Shown: piece after piece, positions 18,943 to 28,394 of the stretch
Numbering within the stretch: position 1 is the stretch's first letter
How the letters are laid out: every line of letters begins with the position of its first letter
Position numbers and translations under genes: made by a program
Assembly (NCBI GenBank): GCA_035631875.1
Contig: DASQHX010000009.1
Span: forward strand, 205,281 to 269,280
Reading direction: 5' to 3'
DNA: 64,000 nucleotides
From: Nitrosopumilaceae archaeon
GTDB taxonomy: Archaea > Thermoproteota > Nitrososphaeria > Nitrososphaerales > Nitrosopumilaceae
Notes under the pieces: generated by a model
The model's database searches: none
Seen by the model: the letters and a program-made list of their open reading frames with translations, nothing else
What the model was told of the DNA's origin: nothing

Positions 18943-19383
18943 ATGAAAAAAGACGAAGTACTATTTGTTGGTACTGCAGAAGCAGAACATGTAGAAATGT
19001 ACCTAAAAGCTATATGGCATATCAAAGAAAGTGGAGATCCTGTAAAGATAAGCACCATTTCTAAGATGTTAAACGTTAGGCAGCCAAGTGTTGTGCAAAT
19101 GTTAAAAAAACTAAATGAATCAAAGCTTGTAAATTATAACAAAACTGGAGTATCTCTTACCAAAAGTGGCGAACAGGTAGGTACTAACATGATGCGAAAT
19201 AGTAGATTGCTTGAAGTGTTGATGGACAGTGCACTTAAGGTAGATATTGACGAAGAGATGGTTTGCGGAATTGAACATCACATGAATGAACAATTCACAG
19301 ATGCTCTTTGTACTATGTTAAAACATCCAAGACAATGTCCACATGCACACGATATTCCACGTGGTAAATGCTGTAAAAATTAA
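18943..19383 (+). CDS. DtxR/MntR-family metal-dependent regulator
   Basis: 146 residues. N-terminal HTH (EMYLKAIWHIKESGDPVKIS, then LNVRQPSVVQMLKKL) followed by a dimerisation/metal domain with GIEHHMNEQFTDAL and a Cys/His-rich tail (CPHAHDIPRGKCC). DtxR-family proteins repress iron or manganese uptake genes when the metal is bound. The C-terminal SH3-like domain is absent, as in MntR and most archaeal members. Which metal it reads is not decided here. Confidence 0.88.
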   Translation: MKKDEVLFVGTAEAEHVEMYLKAIWHIKESGDPVKISTISKMLNVRQPSVVQMLKKLNESKLVNYNKTGVSLTKSGEQVGTNMMRNSRLLEVLMDSALKVDIDEEMVCGIEHHMNEQFTDALCTMLKHPRQCPHAHDIPRGKCCKN

Positions 19384-19423
19384 TTTTGAAACAAGTTATA
19401 TCACAGTATAAGTTTGTAATATC

Positions 19424-19579
19424 ATGACCTGCTTCTGTGGATGCGAGACTTATGTAAAAGATGTTAATGGCTTTAAGGTTGGATGTGTAAAGTGCGATCA
19501 TGGTCCTCAAAACCATGAAGAGAGTTTCAAGCTAAAATCAAACCTAGAAGATAGTCAAAAGCGCGGTTCTCTTTCATAA
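19424..19579 (+). CDS. Small Cys-rich protein (51 aa)
   Basis: ATG at 19424, stop TAA at 19577-19579. The N-terminus has C-x-C-x-C (CFCGCE) and then CVKCDH about 17 residues later, so a zinc-ribbon or metal-binding knuckle is likely; the tail is charged. It follows the DtxR-family gene by 40 bases on the same strand, which suggests a link with metal handling, but no family is recognised. Its stop abuts the end of the convergent pseudogene. Confidence 0.55.
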   Translation: MTCFCGCETYVKDVNGFKVGCVKCDHGPQNHEESFKLKSNLEDSQKRGSLS

Positions 19580-19999
19580 TCATTCTCCAATTAATTTAAC
19601 AAGCACTCTTTTTTGATCTTTTTCCGTCAAACTCTCCATAGAAAATTTGTTCCCAAGGTCCAAAGTCAAGTTTTTCCTTTTGTTATTGCTATAACAACCT
19701 CTCTTCCCATGATCTGTCGTTTTAAATGCGCATCAGCATTGTCTTCACCTGTTCTGTTGTGGTGGTATTGATCTATTGGTTCATGCGGAGCTAGCCGCTC
19801 AAGCCATTTTTCATAATCGTGATGTAATCCAGTTTCATTATCATTAATAAACACACTAGATGTTATGCATTGCATTTACCAAGCAAAGACCATTCTTGAT
19901 TCCACTTTTTTGAACAATCTTTTCAACTTGTGATGTTATGTTCATAAATCCCCTTCTTGATGGTGTGTTGAATGTAAGATATTCTGTAACCGAATTCAT
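19580..19999 (-). pseudogene. YjbQ/UPF0047-family protein, frameshifted
   Basis: Reading from the ATG at 19999, the family is clear: an opening [31 protein letters not shown], then [33 protein letters not shown] and PWEQIFYGEFDGKR. These pieces lie in different frames. I place a 2-base loss near 19867-19873 (inside the H-I-T-S-S stretch), an extra base in the T5 run at 19671-19675, and another in the T6 run at 19609-19614. Family members are about 138 residues with secondary thiamine-phosphate-synthase-like activity. Two of three lesions are in homopolymers, so sequencing error competes with real decay. Confidence 0.8.
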
Positions 20000-20035
20000 T
20001 ATCAATCATAATGTATATTTATGATAAATATTTAG

Positions 20036-20098
20036 TGCAGGCTCAGAACTCAAGATCCTTCTCATCAAATCAAAGGGATTTGGTCATCAACGCCTGCA
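20036..20098 (-). ncRNA. Probable C/D box sRNA (guide for 2'-O-methylation)
   Basis: On the minus strand a 7-bp terminal stem (TGCAGGC / GCCTGCA) closes a 63-nt element with, in order, a C box (TTGATGA), a 10-nt guide (CCAAATCCCT), a D'-like TTGA, a C' box (TGATGA), a 15-nt guide (GAAGGATCTTGAGTT) and a D box (CTGA) beside the closing stem. This is the order and size of archaeal C/D sRNAs. D' differs from consensus by one base. Predicted targets are AGGGATTTGG and AACTCAAGATCCTTC complements in rRNA or tRNA; not checked. Confidence 0.6.
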
Positions 20099-20122
20099 GT
20101 ATATAATTTTCATTGTTCCTAA

Positions 20123-20599
20123 TTGAGTCTTTCAAGAAGCTTGATAAAAGGCAGAGGCCAGAATTTAGATCATATGGTCGCAATAGATGCTGCGTGCTCC
20201 CTTGAAAGTTTCAGGAAGTTTGTGATCCTTAGTACATGCAATTCTTTCGTTCCTGAAAGCTACTTTGAGGATTACGAGGTATTTCCAGAACGTGAAGAAA
20301 GTCCTGGGCTTATTTATGTAGAAGCTGCAGACAAGGTAACTCTCAAGAAAATTCGTGACATGACTTTTGTCAACGCAAAGGACGTTTTAGGAATAATATA
20401 TTCATCAAAAAGTGGAAACACCAACTTAAAGTGGCGTCAGATTAGGCGAAACAGCGGAAAAGTAATTGGTGATGCATCTACCAATACGCTCGTAAATTTG
20501 ACAGAAGCAGGCGTTATTACGCAAGAATGGGTCCAAAATTATCTAAGAAAAAAAGCTGGAGAAAAACAGCAAGCCAAAACAAGCGAACTAACTAACTAA
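20123..20599 (+). CDS. Conserved-looking hypothetical protein (158 aa)
   Basis: No family recognised. TTG start at 20123. A globular, mixed alpha/beta composition with a hydrophilic Lys/Gln-rich tail; the segment NLTEAGVITQEWVQNYLRKK looks like a C-terminal helix pair. No signal peptide, membrane helix or metal motif. It is followed by a T-rich stretch at 20603 and then Pelota, on the same strand. Codon pattern and good length support a real gene. Confidence 0.6.
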   Translation: MSLSRSLIKGRGQNLDHMVAIDAACSLESFRKFVILSTCNSFVPESYFEDYEVFPEREESPGLIYVEAADKVTLKKIRDMTFVNAKDVLGIIYSSKSGNTNLKWRQIRRNSGKVIGDASTNTLVNLTEAGVITQEWVQNYLRKKAGEKQQAKTSELTN

Positions 20600-20602
20600 A
20601 CC

Positions 20603-20622
20603 TCTTTTTATTTTTGTTTTTT
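20603..20622 (+). terminator. Poly-T archaeal terminator
   Basis: Three consecutive T runs (T5, T5, T6) directly after the stop of the preceding gene, the form of intrinsic archaeal terminators, which need no hairpin. It separates that gene from Pelota. Confidence 0.5.
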
Positions 20623-20639
20623 AATGTTAAAGTTACAAA

Positions 20640-21692
20640 ATGATCGCAAAATCAATTGATGAAAATTCAGTAGCGTTGATTCCAGAAGAATCAGATGATC
20701 TATTTACATTACGAAGAATAATAAAAAAAGGAGACAGACTTGCTGGAGACACTACACGTGCAATAAAACAAGAAAAAGAGTTTTCGAGACCAGATAGGGG
20801 TGAACGAGTTAAAATTAGAGTTGCATTAGAAGTTGAAAAAATTTCTATTGACGATGTGGTAGACAGACTAAAAGCTCATGGAACAATAATAGAATCAGAC
20901 AATGAATCAGTTAAAAAGGGATCACATCATTCTCTGGCACTTAAGATTGGAGAATCATTTACCTTAACAAAAAAGAATTGGGCAGATATTGAAAGAAAAC
21001 TAATCTATGAAAAAAAAGAAAACCATAGTTTCTTGCTTGTAGCCATAGATACTGGTGATAGTGGAATAGGAAGGCTAAGTGGTACGCATCTCAGGTTAAT
21101 GCCAAACATGTATTCTGGAGCAAGTGGAAAAAGATACAAGTCGAAATTTAATATTGAGACCTTTTTTGAGGATGTTCAAAGTGCAATCTCAACTTCCATA
21201 CGAGAGGGCGATCTCATAATAATATTTGGCCCTGGAGAGACAAAAAATAGATTTAGAAATTTTCTTGCAGATATGCCTATTGGCAAAAAACACAAAATTC
21301 AGGTTGCTGAAGGCATAGACTCTGGAGGTGAAGATGGAATTTACACTTTCATAAAATCAGAGGCCATGAAACAAGTGATGGCACAAAGCAAGATTGCCAA
21401 AGTATCTTTGATCATTGATGAAATAATGCTCAGAGTCAACAAGAAGAGTAATAAATTTACCATGGGTTTTGATGAAACCACAAGAGCAAATGACGCAGGA
21501 GCTGTAGAATCACTTGTTTTTTCAGATAAAGTTTTTGAAAAACAGGATGAAGATAAAGTGATAGAATTCCTCAATCAAGCAGAAAGTAAAGGAGTCAACG
21601 TATTTGCAGTTGATTCGACGACAGATGTTGGATTAAGAGTTTCATCGTTAGGCGGAATTATTTCACTTTTGAGATTTGTTCCGCCTAGTTGA
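20640..21692 (+). CDS. pelA: Pelota/Dom34 mRNA surveillance protein
   Basis: 350 residues, the full Pelota length. With aEF1A/ABCE1 it rescues ribosomes stalled without a stop codon. It resembles eRF1 but lacks the GGQ motif, and none is present here. Three domains are apparent: N-terminal Sm-like (residues 1-125, with RRIIKKGDRLAGDTTR), central (about 130-255, AIDTGDSGIGRL) and C-terminal (about 260-350, VESLVFSDKV and GGIISLLRF). The 3' end overlaps the convergent cutA gene by 30 bases. Confidence 0.93.
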   Translation: MIAKSIDENSVALIPEESDDLFTLRRIIKKGDRLAGDTTRAIKQEKEFSRPDRGERVKIRVALEVEKISIDDVVDRLKAHGTIIESDNESVKKGSHHSLALKIGESFTLTKKNWADIERKLIYEKKENHSFLLVAIDTGDSGIGRLSGTHLRLMPNMYSGASGKRYKSKFNIETFFEDVQSAISTSIREGDLIIIFGPGETKNRFRNFLADMPIGKKHKIQVAEGIDSGGEDGIYTFIKSEAMKQVMAQSKIAKVSLIIDEIMLRVNKKSNKFTMGFDETTRANDAGAVESLVFSDKVFEKQDEDKVIEFLNQAESKGVNVFAVDSTTDVGLRVSSLGGIISLLRFVPPS

Positions 21693-21992
21693 TTGAACTA
21701 GCCAATCAAAATAAGACTTGTTTATGGAATTTATTTTTATCTCTGCAATTTCTGGAATTTGGTATGGATGTAATTTTTTGATCTCAATTTTTAGTGGTGA
21801 ACTTGATGTAGATGTTGTTTTAAAAAATGCCAAAAATTCTTCTGTTTTTTCCATCTTGCCTTTCCATATGTAAACTGAATTTATTTTGGTAAAGTTTACA
21901 CATGCAGCAAGCTGTTTTTGTACCACTATATTTGCAGTTTTTAGAACGGATTTCTTGTTAGGATATGTTGAGATTATTATCATTGCTCCCAT
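21663..21992 (-). CDS. cutA: CutA divalent-ion tolerance family protein
   Basis: Trimeric ferredoxin-like CutA1 protein. Recognised by the opening IIISTYPNKKSVLKTANIVV, the conserved CVNFTKINSVYIWKGK and KIEIKKLHPYQIPEI. CutA proteins are about 105-112 residues. The open frame extends to an ATG at 22031, but that adds a run unlike the family, so I start at the Met 13 residues in (21992); the Met at 21983 is equally possible. Its precise role is unsettled in the family (copper tolerance in E. coli). Confidence 0.88.
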   Translation of the reverse strand: MGAMIIISTYPNKKSVLKTANIVVQKQLAACVNFTKINSVYIWKGKMEKTEEFLAFFKTTSTSSSPLKIEIKKLHPYQIPEIAEIKINSINKSYFDWLVQSTRRNKSQK

Positions 21993-22036
21993 AGCAACCG
22001 ATAAATTTGCCCTGATTAAAAAGAGTATCAATTAAC

Positions 22037-23239
22037 TTGGCATATAATTTTTTGACGCAGAACTCTATCATTTATGTTTTGATTGTATGGGTAATAGTAT
22101 TCGTGGTTGCAAAAGTTTCCAAGCTTGATAAGCATGGTTTTGAGATAAAGCCATACAGCCTAGTATACAAAAATCAAAAGGTACAGGTTGTCTTAACTAG
22201 GATTTTAGGTAGGACTCAAAAATTGACAAGATTATTTTCTAATACAAGTGTAATTGCCGGTTTCATAATGATGGGATTTGCTTTTTGGTATCTCATATCC
22301 AATCTTTCCAATTTCTTTGTAAAGCCAGAATCATTTTCTGAGATGACAGTCCTAATACCAGGTGTCACTATCCAATCAGGGCCAAACATTGCATATTTTT
22401 TACTAGCTGTTCCGATTGTTCTTGTCATTCATGAAGGTGCACATGGTATTGTAGCAACTTTAGAAAAAATAAAAATCAAAACTGGCGGCTTTGCTGTATT
22501 TATCGCATTATTTGCAGGATTTGTAGAACCAGATGAGGAAGAGTTTGCAAAGTCACGTAAGATTTCAAAACTTAGGGTAATAGGTGCAGGAGCAACATCA
22601 AATGTTCTTTTTTCATTTATTATAGCTGGCCTGCTAATTTTCAATCCCTCATTTGCATTATTAATGCCAGATCCAATTCGCAATGCATTTTACCACGAAC
22701 CTTTAGGTGTACCAATAATTTCAGTGACTGAAGGATCAGGTGCATCAAAAGCAGGACTGCTCAAAGATGACATCATTACTGCAATTAATGGAGTACCCAT
22801 TGTTAATCCACAAGATTTTCAAAAAATAAATTTGAAACCGGGAGAAACTGCGTCAGTATCAATACTCAGAGAAGGACAAGCTTTACAAATTTCTGTGGTA
22901 CCTACACCTTCAAAAGATAATCCTCAAAAAGGAATGCTTGGAATTTTAAGAGCGGCATTTCCAGCATATCAACCAGTTGTACCATATTACATTCATTGGA
23001 GCCCAGAAGTATTCATGTTTCTTCTTTGGCTTTGGATGCTTTCATTTTTTATTGGCATATTCAACATGCTTCCTCTTCCCATACTTGATGGTGGAAAATT
23101 CATCCAAAGCATAATTGAGAAAAAGATCTCAGACAAAGCGGTAAAGGTTACCATGTGGTCAGTTTATGCACTAACCTTTGCTTTGTTTGCACTCAACATA
23201 GCACTATCAGTAGTCAAATCCGGTTTTATTACAATATAA
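22037..23239 (+). CDS. M50-family site-2 zinc metalloprotease with PDZ domain
   Basis: 400 residues. Intramembrane protease: zinc ligands His132-Glu133-x-x-His136 (HEGAH) in one TM helix and the LPILDGG motif with Asp351 in a late TM helix. Between them, at about residues 205-290, is a PDZ domain (VTEGSGASKAGLLKDD). At least five hydrophobic segments. Relatives cut membrane-bound regulators or signal peptides. TTG start, 5 bases from the longest possible cutA start, so the divergent promoters must overlap. Substrate unknown. Confidence 0.88.
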   Translation: MAYNFLTQNSIIYVLIVWVIVFVVAKVSKLDKHGFEIKPYSLVYKNQKVQVVLTRILGRTQKLTRLFSNTSVIAGFIMMGFAFWYLISNLSNFFVKPESFSEMTVLIPGVTIQSGPNIAYFLLAVPIVLVIHEGAHGIVATLEKIKIKTGGFAVFIALFAGFVEPDEEEFAKSRKISKLRVIGAGATSNVLFSFIIAGLLIFNPSFALLMPDPIRNAFYHEPLGVPIISVTEGSGASKAGLLKDDIITAINGVPIVNPQDFQKINLKPGETASVSILREGQALQISVVPTPSKDNPQKGMLGILRAAFPAYQPVVPYYIHWSPEVFMFLLWLWMLSFFIGIFNMLPLPILDGGKFIQSIIEKKISDKAVKVTMWSVYALTFALFALNIALSVVKSGFITI

Positions 23240-23303
23240 AATAGAATTTACAGATTTTCAAAAAATCACATATGGTTAAATTTAGGTATGAAAAAAATCT
23301 AGT

Positions 23304-24212
23304 ATGAAATGTGACAGATGTGACAATATGGCAGCATATTCCAGAAAATATTCTGGAGAAAACCTTTGTGCCGATTGCTTTTCAAATTCCATATTACAAA
23401 AAACTACAAGAGCAATATCAAAATATAACATGATAAAAAATGGCGATGTTGTTGGCGTAGCAGTATCCGGTGGAAAAGACTCACTTTCTCTTTTACACAT
23501 ACTTAAAAAAATGTCCGAATCGCATAATTTTGAGATCAAAGCTATAACAATAGATGAAGGAATACCTGGTTATAGAGACGAAGCACTAGAAATTGTAAAA
23601 AATTTTTGCAACAATATTGGAGTAGAGTACAAAGTATTTTCATACAAAGATCTTTTTGATATAACCTTAGAGGAATCTCTTGATCTTAGAGAAAATGAAA
23701 AAACATCTTCGTGTTCTATATGTGGAACCCTAAGGAGACGGGCAATTGATTTTGGTGCAAAAGATTTAGGTGTAGATGTAGTTGCAACAGGTCACAATCT
23801 AGATGACGTCCTTCAGACTTTTGTTATTAATATAATATCTGGCGATACAAACAAGATAGGTTGGATGGATCCCGACACATCTTCCAACAAAACTAGAAAG
23901 ATAAAGCCATTTTGCGACATATATGAAAATGAGATTGTGTTTTACGCGTTTGTAAATGATATTCCTTTCCAGTCAGAACAATGTCCTCATATGAATGAAG
24001 GAGTAAGAACAGAGATACGCGAATTCTTGAATTCTTTGGAAAATAAACACAGTGGAATTAAAAATAACATGTACAAATCAATAATGAGGATTTCTTCAGT
24101 GGTTAAAGACTCTAACTACAAGCAAAGAAAAATTTGTTCCAAGTGCAGTAGTGAATGTACTGGAGATATCTGTTCAGTCTGCAGTATTCTTGTAAATCTA
24201 AAGCATGATTGA
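23304..24212 (+). CDS. ncsA: tRNA 2-thiolation enzyme, NcsA/TtuA/Ctu1 family
   Basis: 302 residues of the PP-loop ATPase superfamily. It activates tRNA uridine (wobble U34 for Ncs6/NcsA; U54 for TtuA) for sulphur transfer. Seen: N-terminal zinc finger Cys3, Cys6, Cys22, Cys25; PP-loop SGGKDS at residues 55-60; CSICGTLRRR and GHNLDDVLQT; a C-terminal second zinc site (CSKCSSECTGDICSVC). Archaeal homologues use a ubiquitin-like SAMP as sulphur carrier. Which uridine is modified cannot be decided here. Confidence 0.88.
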   Translation: MKCDRCDNMAAYSRKYSGENLCADCFSNSILQKTTRAISKYNMIKNGDVVGVAVSGGKDSLSLLHILKKMSESHNFEIKAITIDEGIPGYRDEALEIVKNFCNNIGVEYKVFSYKDLFDITLEESLDLRENEKTSSCSICGTLRRRAIDFGAKDLGVDVVATGHNLDDVLQTFVINIISGDTNKIGWMDPDTSSNKTRKIKPFCDIYENEIVFYAFVNDIPFQSEQCPHMNEGVRTEIREFLNSLENKHSGIKNNMYKSIMRISSVVKDSNYKQRKICSKCSSECTGDICSVCSILVNLKHD

Positions 24213-24247
24213 TCCTAATGCAAATATAAGATTTGATTGTAAGAGTA

Positions 24248-24569
24248 AGTGGTAGTAGGGAAGATCGGGGCGCTAGCCGTGCCCCAAATCTGAAACCGGC
24301 TATACGCAGAGATCAGATAACTGCTGGGTAAATCTCTAGATGGATAGTACTCGCTTGACTTGCGGAAATGAAATCACGCCGAAGCGGGTGGATACAGGAC
24401 TGGAGCTGTCCGAAGGGATAGCCTCCAAGACCGAACTGCTGAAAGGGATGAGGTCCGGGAGGGAGCAATCCTAAGGCGGAGTATCCACGCTGCGTCGTCT
24501 ACGTGGCGGATCTTGCTTGACATGAAATGAGACTATCTGCCTAGACTGGAACTGGTAGAGCTACTACTA
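24248..24569 (+). ncRNA. Signal recognition particle RNA (7S RNA)
   Basis: About 320 nt of locally GC-rich sequence in an AT-rich genome. The 5' end ggtagtag pairs with ctactact at the 3' end, closing the molecule as in archaeal helix 1/5. The SRP54-binding helix 8 is seen in gaggtccgggagggagcaat with its opposite strand aagaccgaactgctgaaagg, and a helix 6 hairpin with a GAAG tetraloop (gagctgtccgaagggatagc) binds SRP19. Ends are approximate, set from the terminal pairing. Confidence 0.88.
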
Positions 24570-24595
24570 AATATTCCTTATTCAATGCGATAAAC

Positions 24596-24925
24596 GTGGA
24601 TCTAATTTCTTCAGGACGTGCAAGAAGCTATGATGATTTTAAAAAGCAGATTACTCCTTTAATGAAACCAGTATTTGATTCATTAAGAGAGTATTGTTTG
24701 TCTCTTGGAAAAAATGTGGTTGAAGATGTGCGGATGCACAGAGTAGTGTTTTGTAAATCAATAACTTTTAGATTCTTTGCAGATATGGAGCCTCAACGTG
24801 ACTTTATCTCAATAAAAATAAGAAGAGATAGAAAGGAACTGCAAAAAGAAATTGAGATAAAGGCTGATCAGAGTCTTGATGAGATAAAAAATCTTCTTCT
24901 TGATGCATATAATACAATACACTAG
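24596..24925 (+). CDS. DUF5655-like small protein
   Basis: 109 residues from a GTG start. Resembles the DUF5655 domain: a helix (PVFDSLREYCLSLGKNVVED), then a basic strand pair (VVFCKSITFRFF) and KIRRDRKELQKE. The same kind of domain forms the C-terminal part of the nuclease-like protein at 34183. Stand-alone DUF5655 proteins have no settled role; nucleic-acid contact is a guess from the basic face. Lies just behind the SRP RNA, with a 4-base tail overlap with the acylphosphatase gene. Confidence 0.6.
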   Translation: MDLISSGRARSYDDFKKQITPLMKPVFDSLREYCLSLGKNVVEDVRMHRVVFCKSITFRFFADMEPQRDFISIKIRRDRKELQKEIEIKADQSLDEIKNLLLDAYNTIH

Positions 24926-25200
24926 ATCAGAATTTCAAATTTTGAAAATTCATCCATATAGTTTTCATTTATAATTTCAACGTAATCTACAATGGCGCTA
25001 GGTGGTCCCATGTGACTCCATTCTATTACTGAATTTACATCAATATCTTTTCCTTCAAGAACTGCCTCTACTCTTTTATCTTGAAGGTTTCTTACCCAAC
25101 CTGTCACATTTTTCTTTTCTGCAATATCTTTCATTCCCTGTCGGAAATAAACTCCTTGAACTTTTCCTTTAACAAAGATATGAACACGTTTCTGTAACAT
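24922..25200 (-). CDS. acyP: Acylphosphatase
   Basis: 92 residues, the standard length. Hydrolyses carboxyl-phosphate bonds of acylphosphates. The phosphate-binding loop GKVQGVYFR ends in the catalytic Arg20, and Asn38 sits in GWVRNLQD; both active-site residues are present. Cytosolic, no signal. Downstream of and on the same strand as rpl2, with 50 bases between. Confidence 0.92.
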   Translation of the reverse strand: MLQKRVHIFVKGKVQGVYFRQGMKDIAEKKNVTGWVRNLQDKRVEAVLEGKDIDVNSVIEWSHMGPPSAIVDYVEIINENYMDEFSKFEILI

Positions 25201-25250
25201 ATCAAATATTTTTATTAAAGTCTTAATTAGTTTTAGGAATTTTTTTAAAA

Positions 25251-25982
25251 TTATTGTCTTTCTTTAATTCGTGCTCTACCAGTCTTTCTAGCGGCTATGC
25301 TACCCACTTTGCGTCCTGGCGGTGCATTCCTTGATACCGTAGAACTTTTACCTACATGTTGGTGCCTGCCTCCTCCATGTGGATGTACATAAGCAGCTTG
25401 TGCAACTCCTCTTACGATTGGATATTTGTGACCCTTAGATCGTTTTCTTCTCCATGCTGGACCTGCCCTCATGAATGGTCTATCACCAGTACCACCACCT
25501 GCAAGAATTCCAATCATGGCTCTATTTTGAGGATTGAGTGTAGTAAATTTTCCAGATGGAAGTTTTATTGTAACTCCTTCTGAACTATGAGAGAATACAG
25601 TGGCATAAGTTCCAGCTGATTTTACAATAGAACCGCCGTCACCAAAGTGCTTTTCAACATTGCTTACGATAGTTCCATCTGGAATGTTTTGAATACTAAT
25701 TACATTTCCTGAAGAAACTTTTGAATTTAACCCAAATTGTACTTTTGAGCCAATCTTAGTACCAAGAATTGATGGAAAATAAGAAACAGCGCCATTATCA
25801 AATCTAACCTTTGCAAGAGGCGCATCACGACCTGTCTCATGAACAAGATCTATGACTTCGCCTTCTCGTTGTTCAGCGAGTGCAAATCTTGGATATTTTG
25901 CTGGAAGTAACTTGCCAGTAGATGCAGCACGGAATTGCATTCCTCCTCGGCCACGTCTTCTAACTAGAGGTCGTTTACCCAA
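25251..25982 (-). CDS. rpl2: Large ribosomal subunit protein uL2
   Basis: 243 residues, the archaeal length. uL2 sits near the peptidyl-transferase centre and is needed for subunit joining. Identified by the RGRGGMQFR start region, the GDRPFMRAGPAWRRKR segment and the conserved C-terminal VAQAAYVHPHGGGRHQHVG with the functional His region. It is detached from the S10 cluster in which it usually lies, standing alone opposite Cdc48. Confidence 0.95.
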   Translation of the reverse strand: MGKRPLVRRRGRGGMQFRAASTGKLLPAKYPRFALAEQREGEVIDLVHETGRDAPLAKVRFDNGAVSYFPSILGTKIGSKVQFGLNSKVSSGNVISIQNIPDGTIVSNVEKHFGDGGSIVKSAGTYATVFSHSSEGVTIKLPSGKFTTLNPQNRAMIGILAGGGTGDRPFMRAGPAWRRKRSKGHKYPIVRGVAQAAYVHPHGGGRHQHVGKSSTVSRNAPPGRKVGSIAARKTGRARIKERQ

Positions 25983-26085
25983 AGTAACAAGCCTGCTTTA
26001 TCTTGTAAATTTTAAGCTTGTGATCGATCTTGTAATGAACAAATGACGACAAAGGTATAAAAATTAGTTTTAGCCTGTTTAATTC

Positions 26086-28287
26086 ATGAGCCAAAATGCA
26101 CTCTCCCTTAAAGTACTTGAGGCTTATACTCGTGATGTTGGAAGAGGAGTGGCACGTATTGATTATGATTCTATGGATTCACTTAGTGCGTCAACTGGTG
26201 ATGTTATAGAGATTAAAGGAAAGCGGAGAACTGTAGCTAAATGTCTTCCACTTTATCCATCAGATGAAGGAAAAGGAATTATCAGAGTAGACGGACTTGT
26301 ACGAAATAATGCTGGAATAGCAATTGGTGATACTGTAGCAGTTAGAAAGATAAAAGCAGTAGCTGCAGAGAAAGTTGTAGTTGCTCCATTAGAAGCAATT
26401 CCTCCAATAGATGAAAGATATCTTGCAGATGCATTAGAAAGTGTTCCTTTGATTAAAGGAGATAATGTTATGGTACCATACTTTGGAGGCAGACTTACTT
26501 TTCAGGTAATTGGTGTAACACCAGCTGCAGATGCAGTACTTGTAACTCAAAAAACAGTATTCCACATTGCAGAAAAAGGAGAAACACTGCGTGGTGTTCC
26601 GCAAGTAACCTATGAAGACATTGGAGGTTTAACTGATGAAATTAAAAAAGTTAGAGAGATGATTGAGCTTCCTTTACGACATCCAGAGATTTTTGAAAAA
26701 CTTGGAATTGAAGCACCAAAAGGTGTCTTGCTTTATGGACCACCAGGTACTGGTAAGACACTATTAGCTAAAGCAGTTGCTAATGAAAGCAATGCTCACT
26801 TTATCAGCATATCAGGTCCTGAAATCATGAGCAAATTTTATGGTGAAAGTGAAGCAAGACTAAGAGAAATTTTCAAAGAAGCAAAAGAAAAATCGCCTTC
26901 TATAATTTTCATTGATGAAATTGATTCTATTGCTCCAAAAAGAGAAGAAGTAACAGGTGAAGTTGAAAGAAGAGTTGTCTCACAGTTACTTTCTCTAATG
27001 GATGGTTTAGAGGCAAGAGGCAAAGTGATTGTCATATCAGCAACAAACAGACCAAATGCAATAGACCCTGCCCTTAGAAGACCTGGTAGATTTGATAGAG
27101 AAATAGAAATCAAAGTTCCAGATAAGAAGGGAAGAAAAGACATTCTCATGATTCACACAAGAAACATGCCACTAAGTGATGATGTAAACTTGGATAAAAT
27201 TGCAGGAATTAGCCATGGTTATGTTGGTGCAGACTTGGAATATCTATGCAAGGAAGCTGCAATGAAATGCCTAAGGAGATTATTACCTGAGCTAAACCTT
27301 CAAGACGAAAAACTTCCACCCGAAACCCTTGACAAACTAATAGTAACCGGAGATGATTATCAAAATGCGATAAGAGAAGTCACACCGTCAGGAATGCGAG
27401 AAGTTTTCATTGAAAATCCAGATGTAAGTTGGGACGAAGTAGGAGGATTAGAAAATGTAAAACGCGAATTACAAGAAGCAGTAGAATGGCCAATGAAATA
27501 TCCAACTCTCTACGCCAAACTAGGACACAGAATGCCACGTGGAATATTATTACATGGACCAAGTGGAACTGGAAAAACACTTTTAGCTAAAGCTGTAGCA
27601 ACAGAAAGTGAAGCTAATTTCATTTCAGTAAGAGGTCCTGAGCTACTATCAAAATGGGTTGGCGAATCAGAGCGAGGAATAAGAGAAATATTCAGAAGAG
27701 CAAGACAAGCTTCTCCCTGTGTAATTTTCTTTGATGAAATTGATTCTATTGCTCCTGTCAGAGGAGTAGGTGGCGAAACAGCAGTTACTGAAAGAGTTGT
27801 TAGTCAGCTTTTGACAGAACTTGACGGTATTGAAAGCTTACATGGAGTAGTAGTCCTTGCAGCAACAAACAGGGCAGACATGATAGATACAGCCCTATTA
27901 CGACCAGGAAGATTTGATAAGATAATTCTTGTACCAATGCCAGACAAAGAAGGTAGAAAGAAGATATTAGAGATAAGTACAAAAGAAATTCCAATAGACA
28001 GAGAACCAAAATCTGAAGCAGGTAAAAACCCAGATTATGTAGATTTGGAGAAACTTTCAGATTCCACAGATGGACTTAGCGGAGCAGATGTTGCGTCCAT
28101 TGCAAATACGGCAGTTTCTCTCGTTATACATGAATTCCTTGACAAATACCCAGATCAGAAAGAAGCTGAAAAGAAAGCCTCTGAAGCCAAGGTAACCATG
28201 AGACACTTCGAAGAAGCTGTGAGAAAAGTCAGAACACAAAAGGAACTCAAGATTGGTGAAAAGATCGCAGTTCCTTACTACAGGTAA
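26086..28287 (+). CDS. cdc48: Cdc48/p97 (VAT) AAA+ ATPase
   Basis: 733 residues. Hexameric unfoldase that feeds proteins to the 20S proteasome. N domain (about 1-185, double-psi barrel plus four-stranded part), D1 AAA with Walker A GPPGTGKT at residues 218-225 and Walker [10 protein letters not shown]2 AAA with Walker A GPSGTGKT from residue 491 and Walker B VIFFDEID. The C-terminal residues are Tyr-Tyr-Arg, a HbYX motif that in archaeal Cdc48 docks on and opens the proteasome. It marks the last core gene before the accessory island. Confidence 0.95.
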   Translation: MSQNALSLKVLEAYTRDVGRGVARIDYDSMDSLSASTGDVIEIKGKRRTVAKCLPLYPSDEGKGIIRVDGLVRNNAGIAIGDTVAVRKIKAVAAEKVVVAPLEAIPPIDERYLADALESVPLIKGDNVMVPYFGGRLTFQVIGVTPAADAVLVTQKTVFHIAEKGETLRGVPQVTYEDIGGLTDEIKKVREMIELPLRHPEIFEKLGIEAPKGVLLYGPPGTGKTLLAKAVANESNAHFISISGPEIMSKFYGESEARLREIFKEAKEKSPSIIFIDEIDSIAPKREEVTGEVERRVVSQLLSLMDGLEARGKVIVISATNRPNAIDPALRRPGRFDREIEIKVPDKKGRKDILMIHTRNMPLSDDVNLDKIAGISHGYVGADLEYLCKEAAMKCLRRLLPELNLQDEKLPPETLDKLIVTGDDYQNAIREVTPSGMREVFIENPDVSWDEVGGLENVKRELQEAVEWPMKYPTLYAKLGHRMPRGILLHGPSGTGKTLLAKAVATESEANFISVRGPELLSKWVGESERGIREIFRRARQASPCVIFFDEIDSIAPVRGVGGETAVTERVVSQLLTELDGIESLHGVVVLAATNRADMIDTALLRPGRFDKIILVPMPDKEGRKKILEISTKEIPIDREPKSEAGKNPDYVDLEKLSDSTDGLSGADVASIANTAVSLVIHEFLDKYPDQKEAEKKASEAKVTMRHFEEAVRKVRTQKELKIGEKIAVPYYR

Positions 28288-28394
28288 TTATAAGCTATAA
28301 AAAACCTTATTAAATTAATCCTAGATTTCACGTACTTTTACGTAAGATTCACTTTGAAATTAATTTATACTAAAAATTATGAAAATAGAAGGGT

